Shown in pieces: positions 31,601 through 44,239 of a stretch of DNA of 64,000 nucleotides (within the stretch, counting starts at the first letter, position 1; every line of letters begins with the position of its first letter). The position numbers were made by a program, and so were the translations under genes. Source of the stretch: Tubiluchus corallicola (taxonomy: Eukaryota; Priapulida; Priapulimorpha; Priapulimorphida; Tubiluchidae); the NCBI GenBank assembly GCA_030141605.1, contig JAQGDQ010000039.1, positions 681,146-745,145 on the forward strand, read 5' to 3'. The notes beneath the pieces were generated by a model. The model had not been told where the DNA came from, did not search any database, and saw only the letters and a program-made list of their open reading frames with translations.

Positions 31601-32726
31601 AAATCCCTAGGCAAGCCCTACTGTGCGAAAATATGTAACACTTAATTAACAACGATTAAAGCAAAGCGACTACACAATAGGTTTGCCCTATTCAGACAGG
31701 TGTTAAACGTGTTAGCTTCACGCTGGGTTAGGCAACCGGAATATTCACTAAGGTAGGTACGTGTTAATAATTTTGCTGGGTGTCCCTTAAAGTGCTGCAA
31801 GACTGCTAAAACACCATGGATGTTCACGCAAGTCAGCAGTGGGAAAACACGCAAGTAAAAATTTTTTCTGCATTTTTATCTACAGTAACTGCGCACCTGA
31901 TGATCACCCCCAGTACATAATGCAAAAGCGGAGCAGTGATCTCAGCCGCCGCAAGAGTTAGCTGGCCTTTTGTTATTAGTTAATCGTTTAGCGGTTGGTT
32001 CCAACCTCCACGGTCTTCATATAAAAGCTGTGTTAGACTACTACTATTCCATTCCCCAAGCAAGCTAATTACAAAATATAAAAAAATGAATAGCACTCTA
32101 AATATAAATATCGGAAAAGTACAGCAGTTTCTCTCCTTTAAGAAGTTTCAATTTCATTGCTGGATTTATGTAAAATATTCAACTAGCTCTCTTTTTCAAG
32201 TCACAATTAAAACTACAGTGTTTCACTTCAATTTAGCATACTGACTGATTGAGATTAGCTACTGAAAAATTTTTTTTGAGTCTGTCAGTTACTACAGCTT
32301 TTTAAATGGGCAACTAGTATAAAAAAGTTTGCTTTCCAAGTTATTTTACCATGTTTAATAGAACATTTTCGCTAACAACACGAGAGAAACAAGAAAAACA
32401 GACACCAAACACGTAATGTAAAGAGATGACATTATAATTATAGAATGTGCACTATTGTGTAGTAACTAACAAGATAGAGAACAATTTAATTTTTTTATAG
32501 AACCACAAAATGGCCTCCAGCAGACTTTCTAATCAACAGGCAAAACTGAAGTCGAATACCTGCATTATGCAAAATGCTTGATTATAACATTTATTGACTT
32601 ATCTAGTACTTAAACTAGTAACTGTTAAATATCAAGCTAAGTAGCCCAAGCTATCAGAATAATTGACAGTAGAAACAGACCCAAAATTAATTATTAATTA
32701 TAAAATAAATTATGACATGAAAAGTA

Positions 32727-32758
<32 letters not shown>

Positions 32759-35700
32759 GTTTACCTCATACAAAAATATACAGCTTACAAAAATAACAGG
32801 TTTTAGTAGAATGTGATTAAATGGGATGCTAGTAACATATCTACAGAAATTCAACTTTGTAACATTCGCGCTGATTCACAGTACTCCTGTAATTGTATTA
32901 CAATATATGATGTTGCAAGAATATACTTAGTACCAGGTATCTTAAAACATAATCTTTTCTTCATAAAACATAATTTTAAATGAGTTCTTTATCTTTAACT
33001 TCACATTTTCGTTCAGATCTACAGTACAACAACATTTTAATCGTAAATTTATTTGATTTTTATTGACATAGTAGCAAAACCTTGGAATTCTCAACGTGCT
33101 AGATTTTGCAGTGTTTCTCACAAAATTTAATTTACGGCTATCTATTAAATATTTTGCAGGTATTGTGCCACAAAAATACATTAACAATTTACGCTTTCAT
33201 TTTGTCCAAAACCGAATATTTTTCTATAAGCAGTGTTCCACTCTACCCTGATGGCATTAACTTCGTGGTTTGATATACGACTAATTTTGTATGCGTAGAG
33301 CAAAATGTTAGGTAATATGTATTGATCGTAGAAGGCTATTATGTCATTACAATTGTGGCCCATACTTGAAGGCCAGTGTCAGTGTATTGGCCTTCATATC
33401 GTTTTTAATGCTACGGCTCCCAAGTGCAGCAATGTTGGTTCTGCACACACCCCTCTCTATTGAGTACTCATTGTACATCGTGACAACTGTTTCATGAGAA
33501 ATTATAGAGACTTAGGATCGAATTTTACAGAAATGGTTATTCCTTTTTTAAATACCATCTGCGTATGTTTTTGGGAGGCGTGTTGTCTCCACCTTGTGAT
33601 TCGTCATCGTTGCCATTATGTGATTCCACTGTACATCCTGTATTACTAAAGATACAGTACCAAAGCGCTCAATGCGTTTTGTACAGTGGTTGCCTAGAAT
33701 GTCTCCTGTTAAACTGTGTGTGGTTCTAGCTACAGTGAAGCTTTCCCCATGGCTGCCGGCGACAAAAGTAGCCGTTCAAATGTAGTGTATGCTTACACCT
33801 GTGGTGTGTGCCCGGCATCTTACAATGGTTAGATGAAACGTCATCTGTGCACTAGAAGTGGGAGGCATTGCAAGGACCAGCTTCGCTCCCACCATACTGC
33901 ATGCAGAGGTGATTTGGATGGCTTTGACTTTGTACTAACATCTTGCATAGTACAAAAAATATTCAGGATCTCAAAATAACACAGGCCTTGTACATAGGTA
34001 ACACCATGCTGCACTCTATCTATTTTTGTGTTTTAAATCATTTTGACTCAATTCTATCAGGCCCTGTAATGGTCCTCGTGGATCGAGTCTCTGCATTGCT
34101 TTCAAATATTGTAGGGTTCTGTTATTGTGTTTCCCCTGGTTGTAAAAAAGTGCAAATGCAAAGAAGTTGTTTGTTTTATTTTTCTAATGCTTATTTCTGT
34201 GGTTCTTCATGTAATCTTAGACTAATGGTTTACTGTGTTGTGAACTTTTTTGATATATAAAGTAATCTCATATATAAAGTAATTTTTTACATTTCTTTTG
34301 AATTTCTTTCTGGTTATATCATTCTGACAATTTAAATTCTAGTCTTTGAACTTGTAATGATATATTGTGTGCCTTAATATTGCAATATGGAATGTACTAA
34401 TTATTTCTTTTTGGCTTGATTTATAGCATTGAAAATGACTGTTACGATCATCTGTGCATAATGAACTTATTGACTCATAAAGGCCAGGACTCTTTCATGT
34501 ATAAAACAAACGTTTTTCCTGTGCAACAAACAGTCAAATTCTTAGTCTTAACTAGCACATTTCATACGTAGTTGTTTCGTATGCTTATAGTAGCGTATAT
34601 TTTAATGTTAAGCCAAATGAAATTAGTGATGTACGATTACCGCGAGGCAAAATAAATTCTACCTTACCTTATCTTGGACTTTCAAAATGTACAGAAATTG
34701 TAAATTTTTAATTACCAACTGCCACGAAAATAGAAAATTTTTTTGATATAGTTTTCTAGGAATACCACAAACAATTAAAATGATTAGTATCTGTTCATCT
34801 AAAATTTATAGTTCTTGATATCGACCATAATAATTTTTCACTTACCAGCATTTTCTACGCCTGCTCCAAGCTGACAATAAGCAATACTGGGAGTCTGCAA
34901 ATAAACTGAAATTAGAAAGTCTAAAAATAAATACTGAGGTGAACAAGATTGTCCGATCAGAACAAACATTGGATTGTCTCTACAATCTTGAAGTAAAGTT
35001 AAGTTAGATTTTAAGTTCATAGTGACCTGCAAAACACAACAGCAACCAATAGCTTTCATTGTTTACAAACCACTGTTATCAAACATTAAAAAGTTCGTTT
35101 TTCAATCATATCAATTTCACAAACAACACTCTTGCTTGACTATAGATGACTAGATATATAGACATATATTTTATCCTACATCAAAGTTAATCTACAGTAA
35201 TAATAATGGCATCGAAATGCTCACGAATAATAGAAGCTTGAGAATGTCACAATTATCAGAAAATAAGGCACATGGCCATAATTTGCAAACTAGTTGCCAT
35301 TTGACACAACAAGATACAAAATGCAGTTTGCATGACCTGTTAGAACTTTGTTTTTTGCACGGCTTCAAGGATTTTTACCTAACGAAACAGCTTGACAAAC
35401 CAAAGACAAGAACTAATGCTAATATCTCTTCAGTGGAAGTCATTTGGTGAGACATACTAGATTAAATGATGCAAGAGAAACTTTAGTAGCAAAGGCTTTC
35501 AGTTTATTTCAAAATTAACAAAACAAACAGGAAAAGGCCCAGCAATTATAAACTTTTATTATTATGAAAATATTAATCAAAAAGCAAAACAAACAGCTTT
35601 AAAATGCATATGAATTTCCAGAGAAAAAATAGTGGAGCAAAAAAATTATATTATAAGTGCACATACCGCACCACATAGGGCCATGCCTATACCATGAATG

Positions 35701-37121
35701 GAACCCCCAACAGCACAAGCTAATGGTCCCTTGTTGTTGTTTTTGAGACCATTAAGATGGTCCTGCAACAGCTGCCGAGTTTGCGGATGCATGTCGGGAA
35801 TTAGCATCATTGCACTAAAAGACACTAAACCTAGAAGACACAAATTATAATGTAGCTTAATACTTGAGGTATAAGATGTACGTAAGATGTAATAAAAAAG
35901 TATTATAGTTGACATATATAAAAGTATTTATTTAAATGAATGGCATTGTCTGCAAATGAATGATTTTGTTACACATTACTCCACTAAAGCAAGAAAACAG
36001 CTACAGAAAATTAATAGCAATTCATTACAAAATGTATGTAAATGACAAGAAATGAGAAAAAATAAAACTACCAGGCCTGGAGCTGATTGCAATTACAATT
36101 ACAAGTTCTGCTGTAATTACAACTGCAATCCTAATTATTCTTATAAATGACAAAAACGGTAATTATAATTGTGATATAGCCTAGTAATTGATGTAATCAG
36201 TTTTTAAAGATAAAAAATTTATGCTAAAATGCTTGCATTATTTTCATTCTTTATTGAATTGACGAAAACTAGGTCTACACATTCCTCCATTCACTTTAGT
36301 GTCTATGGCAGATTAACAAATAATGGTATGAGACACTCAAAAAGTACAAACCTTTCTTTTAGTTTCAAACAAAATAAGTAATTGTAACTGTAATTGTCAC
36401 TTTCTTAAGGGTGTAATCGTAATCCTGCAGTGTTCAAACTGTGACACAATTGCAATCGTAATCTTCCTACTATAATCGGCCCCATGCTTGCCTCCCAGCG
36501 TCGTCATTATTATTAATGAAATCAAACTGAAGAATATAATAACCATTGTACATACCAGTGGCAATGGCTGACATCCAAACTTTTGACATGCAGAACTGTT
36601 CCAGGCCAAACTGCCCCTGAATGAGTCTTGGTTCAACAACTGAAATTTATTAAATACTACTTTTTTGCACAGAGCTTATTGCAAATACTCAAAGTAGTTT
36701 AAAACTTTTCTAAGTCACAGCTACTCACTTTGCTAAAAATATAAGTGGACTCTTATATAATTTTTTACACTATTCCCAGCAAGACAAAAAAGTGAAGAAT
36801 ATACACACCGGACAGCTTCATAAAAAAACTGATATTAAAACAAATCCCTCTACCTCTACTCTTTTCCAAAGCAATTCCCATCACTATTCCAGAAGCAGAT
36901 GACAATCCAAGCTTGGCTAGCGTACTGAGCACAGACCATCCTGTGCTCGACTCTGCAGACTGAGATTGACCGCTGGTCGAATTCACATACAAAAGTGGTA
37001 GACCAACTAGAAACTTTCTATTTGATCGTAACTGGTGTAGCAATGGTGCTGGATGACGTATTTTACCATTTGATGAAGCTCCATTTGAGCAAATACTACT
37101 GTGCCACTTTAACGTACTCAT
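16629..37121 (-). CDS. YeeE/YedE-family sulfur-compound (thiosulfate-type) membrane transporter, 10 exons
   Basis: Exons in coding order: 37121-36854, 36639-36556, 35830-35667, 34894-34846, 23324-23216, 21875-21767, 20125-20065, 18771-18602, 17866-17715, 16740-16629. All have AG acceptors and GT donors with compatible phases, giving 425 residues. Bacterial family members import thiosulfate across the inner membrane. Matching features are repeated Gly-rich hydrophobic helices, VVEPRLIQGQFGLEQF (about 90-105), SIHGIGMALCGATPS (161-175), YTLLGGYIGALTYGLLEP (190-207), and the C-terminal GARTAHGCASGHAIS (380-394). Residues 1-56 have no acidic residue and many Lys, Arg, His and Ser, so a mitochondrial leader is possible (inference). 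The usual Cys of the first core motif is Thr173, with Cys170 nearby. The exon 5 donor is the least certain: gtaata is used, and a gttacc site 15 bp earlier in the coding direction would also stay in frame. Intron 4 (11,521 bp) contains a squalene synthase pseudogene. Substrate is inferred from family only. Confidence 0.88.
21141..21527 (+). mobile_element. hAT-like MITE, family A, full-length copy (intron 6 of the YeeE-like gene)
   Basis: The left end TAGGGGTGAGCATT is the exact reverse complement of the right end AATGCTCACCCCTA. The flanking 8-mers GCAAAGAC (21133-21140) and GCAATGAC (21528-21535) match at 7 of 8 positions, as expected for a hAT target duplication. The interior is rich in GAATTCGA-like motifs and carries no transposase. 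Three partial copies occur at 1-237, 38445-38634 and 43689-43843. Confidence 0.85.
22551..22850. mobile_element. MITE candidate, family D (intron 5 of the YeeE-like gene)
   Basis: The left end CATTCAGACTAGCGAGTTTTC is mirrored by the reverse complement of the right end, CGTTCGGACTAGCGAGTTTTC. Related words (ACTCGC, GTGTGAACTG, AGTGTGAATG) recur inside in both orientations, as in MITEs with subterminal repeats. I see no clear target-site duplication, so the exact ends and superfamily are open. Confidence 0.55.
24640..25030 (-). mobile_element. Non-LTR retrotransposon fragment, C-terminal end of the reverse-transcriptase ORF
   Basis: The minus-strand translation contains KLLDIKWPVRISNDDLYD and then IQIRRLHWIGHALRLPQEP. 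This is the sequence type found after the reverse transcriptase in many animal LINEs (a W-P-x-x-I-S-N segment followed by R-R-x-x-W-I-G-H). A later segment in another frame (GVDWHQQVERAML) may continue it. Stops and frame changes show it is dead. There is no RT core, so the clade is not assigned. Confidence 0.65.
26601..26876. repeat. Perfect tandem duplication of a 138-bp unit
   Basis: Bases 26601-26738 and 26739-26876 appear identical over the whole unit, from ACCAAGACCTATGG to GTGGTATAAC. It lies about 40 bp beyond the stop codon of the squalene synthase pseudogene, in what would be its 3' untranslated region. The identity implies a recent duplication or an assembly artefact. Confidence 0.85.
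26918..28156 (-). pseudogene. FDFT1: Squalene synthase copy, intronless, with two in-frame stop codons
   Basis: Squalene synthase joins two farnesyl diphosphates to make squalene at the ER membrane. From ATG 28156 (context GCCATGG) a single frame of 413 codons aligns end to end with animal FDFT1. It has SRSFAAVIRAL (51-61), the first Asp-rich motif DTIEDD (80-85), CHYVAGLVGIGLSRLFSAS (172-190), the second motif DYLED (219-223), QSVFNFCAIPQVMA, and a hydrophobic C-terminal anchor (WTYIIPLIATVVIGFLYRLLF). Codon 277 is TGA where the family has Arg, and codon 302 is TAG where it has Tyr. The region between them is conserved, so an intron cannot remove both stops without losing active-site sequence. 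No introns or frameshifts are present, suggesting a processed retrocopy, although no poly-A tract or target duplication is evident. It sits on the same strand inside intron 4 of the YeeE-like gene. Sequencing error is the main alternative. Confidence 0.85.
28577..28675 (+). mobile_element. Solo 3' end of a non-LTR retrotransposon
   Basis: The segment with TTGCCAATGTACATTG, GTATTTGTG, then AAATAAAA and three TTGAA units matches the 3' end of the longer element at 44240-45523. This is the expected form of a strongly 5'-truncated LINE insertion on the plus strand. Confidence 0.7.
29255..29408. repeat. 77-bp tandem duplication
   Basis: AAATTGCAAGTGAATTAGT starts at 29255 and again at 29332. Each is followed by the same sequence (ATATATAGTCTAGTTTCG ... 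GCTTACG) with a few differences. It is non-coding. Confidence 0.85.
30306..30484 (+). repeat. Dispersed direct repeat, copy 1 of 2
   Basis: The sequence from GGGCAATTTTGTG through ACACAAATCAATA, GATACAACTTGG and the T-rich tract ending TTTTTCCATC recurs about 980 bp away at 31285-31465 in the same orientation with moderate divergence. Function is unknown. Confidence 0.7.
31285..31465 (+). repeat. Dispersed direct repeat, copy 2 of 2
   Basis: This is the partner of 30306-30484, with shared blocks ACACAAATCAATA, GATACAACTTGG and ATTATCCAAGAA. The spacing would fit a duplicated segment or the terminal direct repeats of a small element, but no LTR hallmarks (TG..CA ends, primer-binding site) are seen. 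Confidence 0.7.
32731..32757. repeat. (ATT)n microsatellite
   Basis: Nine ATT units occur in a row. Confidence 0.9.
32945..33420 (-). mobile_element. Non-LTR retrotransposon fragment (post-RT region)
   Basis: Minus-strand frames give WNTAYRKIFGFGQNESVN, then in a shifted frame YFCGTIPAKYLIDSRKLNF. An A-Y-R-K-I-F-G-F segment followed by a short Leu/Ile-rich block and a K-x-x-F run is typical of the region after the reverse transcriptase in many invertebrate LINEs. Frameshifts show it is inactive. Confidence 0.6.
33750..34680 (+). mobile_element. Penelope-like element remnant (GIY-YIG nuclease end plus 3' region)
   Basis: The plus-strand translation near 33780-33860 reads VVYAYTCGVCPASYNG, a stop, then MKRHLCTRSGRH. 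This fits the V-Y-x-Y-x-C-x-x-C...Y-x-G-x-T-x-R-H pattern of the GIY-YIG endonuclease in Penelope-like elements. It continues as LRSHHTACRGDLDGFDFVL and, after a frameshift, DLKITQALYIG, matching the family's L-K-I-x-x-A/S-L-x-I segment. About 600 bp on, an ACTCATAAAGGCCAGGACTC segment recalls the conserved non-coding 3' part of such elements. The sequence ends in AAATAAATTCTACCTTACC. It is inactive and 5'-truncated. Confidence 0.6.
36072..36486. mobile_element. Palindromic repeat, possible MITE (intron 2 of the YeeE-like gene)
   Basis: The left side GCTGATTGCAATTACAATTA and the reverse complement of the right side, which contains GATTACGATTGCAATTG, are similar. (A)ATTACAATTAC-like words fill both arms. 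The outermost bases resemble CAGGCC and CATGGGGCC. I find no matching target duplication, so the ends and identity are uncertain. Confidence 0.4.
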
Positions 37122-38444
37122 TCTTGTGCTAGATTCAAGATAAAAGTAGAATATGATAAGTGAAACAAAAAAATAATAATTAGACAAATATGACTTATCA
37201 GACAATAAAGTATACTGTTACACGAGCAATCAGAGAAATATTAGGTGAGCAAAATGCTATAAGGACTAATCTAATTAGCCCAGCTACTAGTCCGACAAGC
37301 AATACACGCAGCAGATGCACAGCTATTAGGAAAAATATCGACCTACACAAATTTACACTTGTCTTCTGTTAACAACTAAAAGCTACTAATCTTGTTGATT
37401 AGTGTGAGCGCACTGTGCGCTACTTCGGCAAGTGCGTTAATTCGAGTCTGATATGGGGTTTGAAGAAAATTCAGGATCGAGGTTCATGGGTCATGAGCAT
37501 AACGACACCAATCCTGGACACCCCTAAGTACTCAAAACTATTGGTGCAGCATATACGCATTAAATGAAACATGCAAGGATATGCATTTTCGAAGGAGAAA
37601 TATAAAAACAAAAATTTTGTAACACTGTGCCCCCAAAAGATCAGATGTCCTAGGTTACAAATGTCTGCTTTGATTTAGCCTATTACTATTCTGGAGTCGT
37701 TGTAAATGTATATTTTCGACTTAGCTTATTACTAGTCTGAAGACACTTTAAATGTCTGTTTTTGACATAGCTTATTACTATTCTGAAGTCACTGAAAATG
37801 TCTGTTTTGACTGTTATTAATGTTCAAAAGTCACTGTTAATGTATGTTTTTGACTTAGCTTATTACTATACTGAAGTTACTGTTAACGTCTGTTTTGACT
37901 TCGATTTCTTGACTTTCGTAACTACTAATCTGAAGTCACTGTAAAGCCCAAGGTCTATTTTCACACGATGAATTGATTTTGTTATTTGTATGCTTTGTGT
38001 AGTCATGTAAGCTTTTATATATAATCCACTAGGCTCCTCCCTTCTCCCCACAACATTCTTTGCTTTTGAATATCAAGAATTAACATGTTTTATATTCTGA
38101 ATTTAAGTGATAATAAACTATCTAATCTAATCTAACGTGCCTATTGAAGCAATCCATCAAATCGAATACTCAATCTTTCGCCGAAAATCGACAGGGAACT
38201 GCATTGTGGTAGAGTGCAAAAACTACTTACAAAGTAAATTGTGCAGCCGACATTAAAATTAGTAGAAGCTACAATAATATAAAAGTTTACCCACACTTTG
38301 ACTCTTTCGCATCAATCGCGTGACCTTCAACTCAAACAATATGAGAGATCTTCCTGAATTTTCAATAATTGATCCTGGCGTGCCCACGGATATTATATTA
38401 TACCATGGATATATTACTCTATTTCTTCGGCTCAGTTCAATTAT
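37122..38444. other. 5' flank of the YeeE-like gene, no gene recognised
   Basis: This includes the presumed promoter of the minus-strand transporter gene, but no motif stands out. It contains the 56-bp minisatellite listed next and, at 38101-38136, AATAAACTATCTAATCTAATC, which has the form of a plus-strand LINE 3' tail. Confidence 0.4.
37661..37946. repeat. Minisatellite of about 56 bp, five degenerate copies
   Basis: The unit holds TGTCTGTTTTGAC, CTTATTACTA, TCTGAAGTCACTGT and AAATG in order and recurs about five times with substitutions and length changes. It is non-coding and lies about 0.5 kb upstream of the YeeE-like start codon. Confidence 0.75.
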
Positions 38445-38634
38445 TAGAGGCGAGTATCCTCTACCAGAAATCGAATCTAATTTGTGCCTTTCGAATTCGA
38501 ATCAAAGCGAAATTCAATATTTCGAATTCGATTTGAGCTTGAAAGATTTACGAACAAGTATTCGAACCCTCATTAAAAAGTTGTTTTACAAAGATCATGC
38601 AATGGCCCTATTACTCGATTTTGTTCTGCAATAT
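38445..38634 (-). mobile_element. hAT-like MITE, family A, partial copy
   Basis: Read in reverse this matches the 3' half of the element at 21141-21527 and, even more closely, the copy at 1-237. It starts TAGAGGCGAGTATCCTC at its terminal repeat and continues through GAATTCGAA-rich sequence to ACAAAGATCATGCA and TTTTGTTCTGCA. Confidence 0.65.
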
Positions 38635-38660
38635 AAAACCACCATTTAAACTATCTAGCA

Positions 38661-42560
<3,900 letters not shown>

Positions 42561-42868
42561 ATTGCACTTCAGAAATAGTTTTACTACAATGGCATTTGGT
42601 CCCTTCGATGATGGAACTCGATGCTATAAGTAACATTTAGTCCCAGTGAACCACGAAGTTTCACCACAATATCATCCATTTTGCGTTTTCCTATCAATAA
42701 TAAATAAACACAATAAGCAGTTATATTTGTTTTGGGACTACAATTCGAACTTATTAAATCACTCTTCGCATCAAGATGCAAAACAGCTGAGTTTCTTGAT
42801 ACTATTATTATTAATTATGTTTTTCCAGTTATTATTTGCTTCCAAAAAACTAATGTCACAAAAAATCC

Positions 42869-43095
42869 ATGGATAGCTCCAGCCATGTAATATATTACAC
42901 CAGTATCAAGCTCAAAAATAAAAAGTATAATTCATTGATCAAACAAACTTCAGATGCATCTGCAGCTGACTACAAACCATATCACAATAAACTAAATGAC
43001 ATTATTAAAAATGCTAAATCCACTTATTATCAAAATAAGTTAAACAATGTTAAAGTCAATTTAAAGAAAACATGGGGAATTATAAAAGGATAATT
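42869..43095 (+). mobile_element. Non-LTR retrotransposon fragment (linker between endonuclease and RT)
   Basis: The plus-strand peptide KNKKYNSLIKQTSDASAADY and then KPYHNKLNDIIKNAKSTYYQ...NLKKTWGIIKG has the basic, Tyr-rich form of the linker before the reverse transcriptase in animal LINEs (K-x-x-x-Y-x-N-x-L...A-K-x-x-Y-Y...W). It lies in the opposite orientation to the LINE just to its left, so it is a separate insertion. Confidence 0.65.
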
Positions 43096-43688
43096 AATAT
43101 ATACAAACTTACAAAGATAAATTAATCATTAATTTCTGTAGAACAGATGTGGCACGGCAATTCACTACAAATGTTGGTCCAAGGGTTGTAAAATATTCAG
43201 CCAAATCAAAAATTTAAAAAGAAATATAAAGCAATCATTTTCCATAAATACAACACTTCTTAATATCCTGCACCTACTGCAGCAGTCAACCACAAGCCTG
43301 GTACAGATTATGCAAAAACGACATCATTGATAAATTTTTGGATCTGATGTAAACATTGCACAATCTACTGTCTTTTTTCTACTATTTCCACTAACACATC
43401 ATTCTATCAGTCTTGTATGGTTTAACCTTTCTCCCTGTTCTTTTTTTGTTCACTTATCAGTTCATTTTTATCTGGTTCACATGACAGTGGGTTTATACAA
43501 GCCTCTGCTTCTCTTGCCCACAGCAGTACAATTATTCTTTTATGAATGAATCATAATAATTTATTGCAGTATGAAGTAACAATTTTATGTTCCCATGTAT
43601 TGAATGTCACTATGTTGTACTGAATTTGATAATAATAAAACTTAAAAAAAACTAATAATTAGTTTAAATGTTGTGCTCAGAAATCTCT

Positions 43689-43843
43689 ACTAAATTGCGC
43701 TAATTGTGTGACATTAAAACATTTTAATGACAAAGGAAGGTATGTGGTTGAAGTGCTGAATAATTGGAATCTACAATTTTAGGTTCGAATCGAATTCGAA
43801 CTAAAAAACTCATTCGAATTCAAACGTTTGATGCTCACCCCTA
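43689..43843 (-). mobile_element. hAT-like MITE, family A, partial copy
   Basis: The reverse complement matches the 5' part of 21141-21527, from the terminal AGGGGTGAGCAT through GAATTCGAATGAG, CCTAAAATT and TTCAGCACTT. The other end is missing. Confidence 0.75.
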
Positions 43844-44239
43844 TCAGTCACTCACTTAGTACCGTTTGCTGCTTAGCTCTAGCTTCGACCGGCTGAAATA
43901 AAAATAATAAAAAACGGATGCATAAGTTGAAAGGTATGTATGTAGCCTAACCAGCAGGCAGTAGACAGACAACAAAAAGAGATAAATAAAGAAATGGGCG
44001 TATAGACAGACAAGTGTACACAAACAGACAGATGAGGGAAATGATGGGCAGATGGAATGACAGAAAAATAGACAAATAAAAGGTTGCATGGACAAACAGA
44101 CAGAGGCAGATAAAATGTAATGCATAAGTGTTCTGCTGTGCAAAGTCGACAACCTAATGGTCACAACCCAAATGGCCTATTGGCTACTGTTCATATGTTC
44201 ACTGGTCAACTGTCTGCTGCCAGTTAACGGGTCTTAGGA
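43844..44239. other. No gene recognised
   Basis: A 102-codon minus-strand frame (43856-44164) is purine-rich on the plus strand and low in complexity (repeated ACAGACAGA-like words). It has no domain and is not called. Confidence 0.4.

Larger units (their letters stand above)
23325..34845 (-). other. Intron 4 of the YeeE-like gene (11.5 kb), a sink for mobile elements
   Basis: The donor follows ...GAAAATGCTG at 34846 and the acceptor TTCTAG precedes 23324; the codon split G|CA joins to Ala189. The flanking peptide continues smoothly through a family-conserved stretch (LGAGVENA|AYTLLGG), which supports the splice. The intron carries a LINE fragment (24.6-25.0 kb), a squalene synthase pseudogene (26.9-28.2 kb), a LINE 3' end (28.6 kb), tandem and dispersed repeats, another LINE fragment (33 kb) and a Penelope-like remnant (33.7-34.7 kb). 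The remaining parts show nothing recognisable. Confidence 0.75.

Noticed and set aside
37202-37350. Hydrophobic minus-strand frame upstream of the YeeE-like start codon
   Set aside because: It looks membrane-like but ends in a stop before exon 1, lacks a good donor into it, and family homology is already complete from exon 1.
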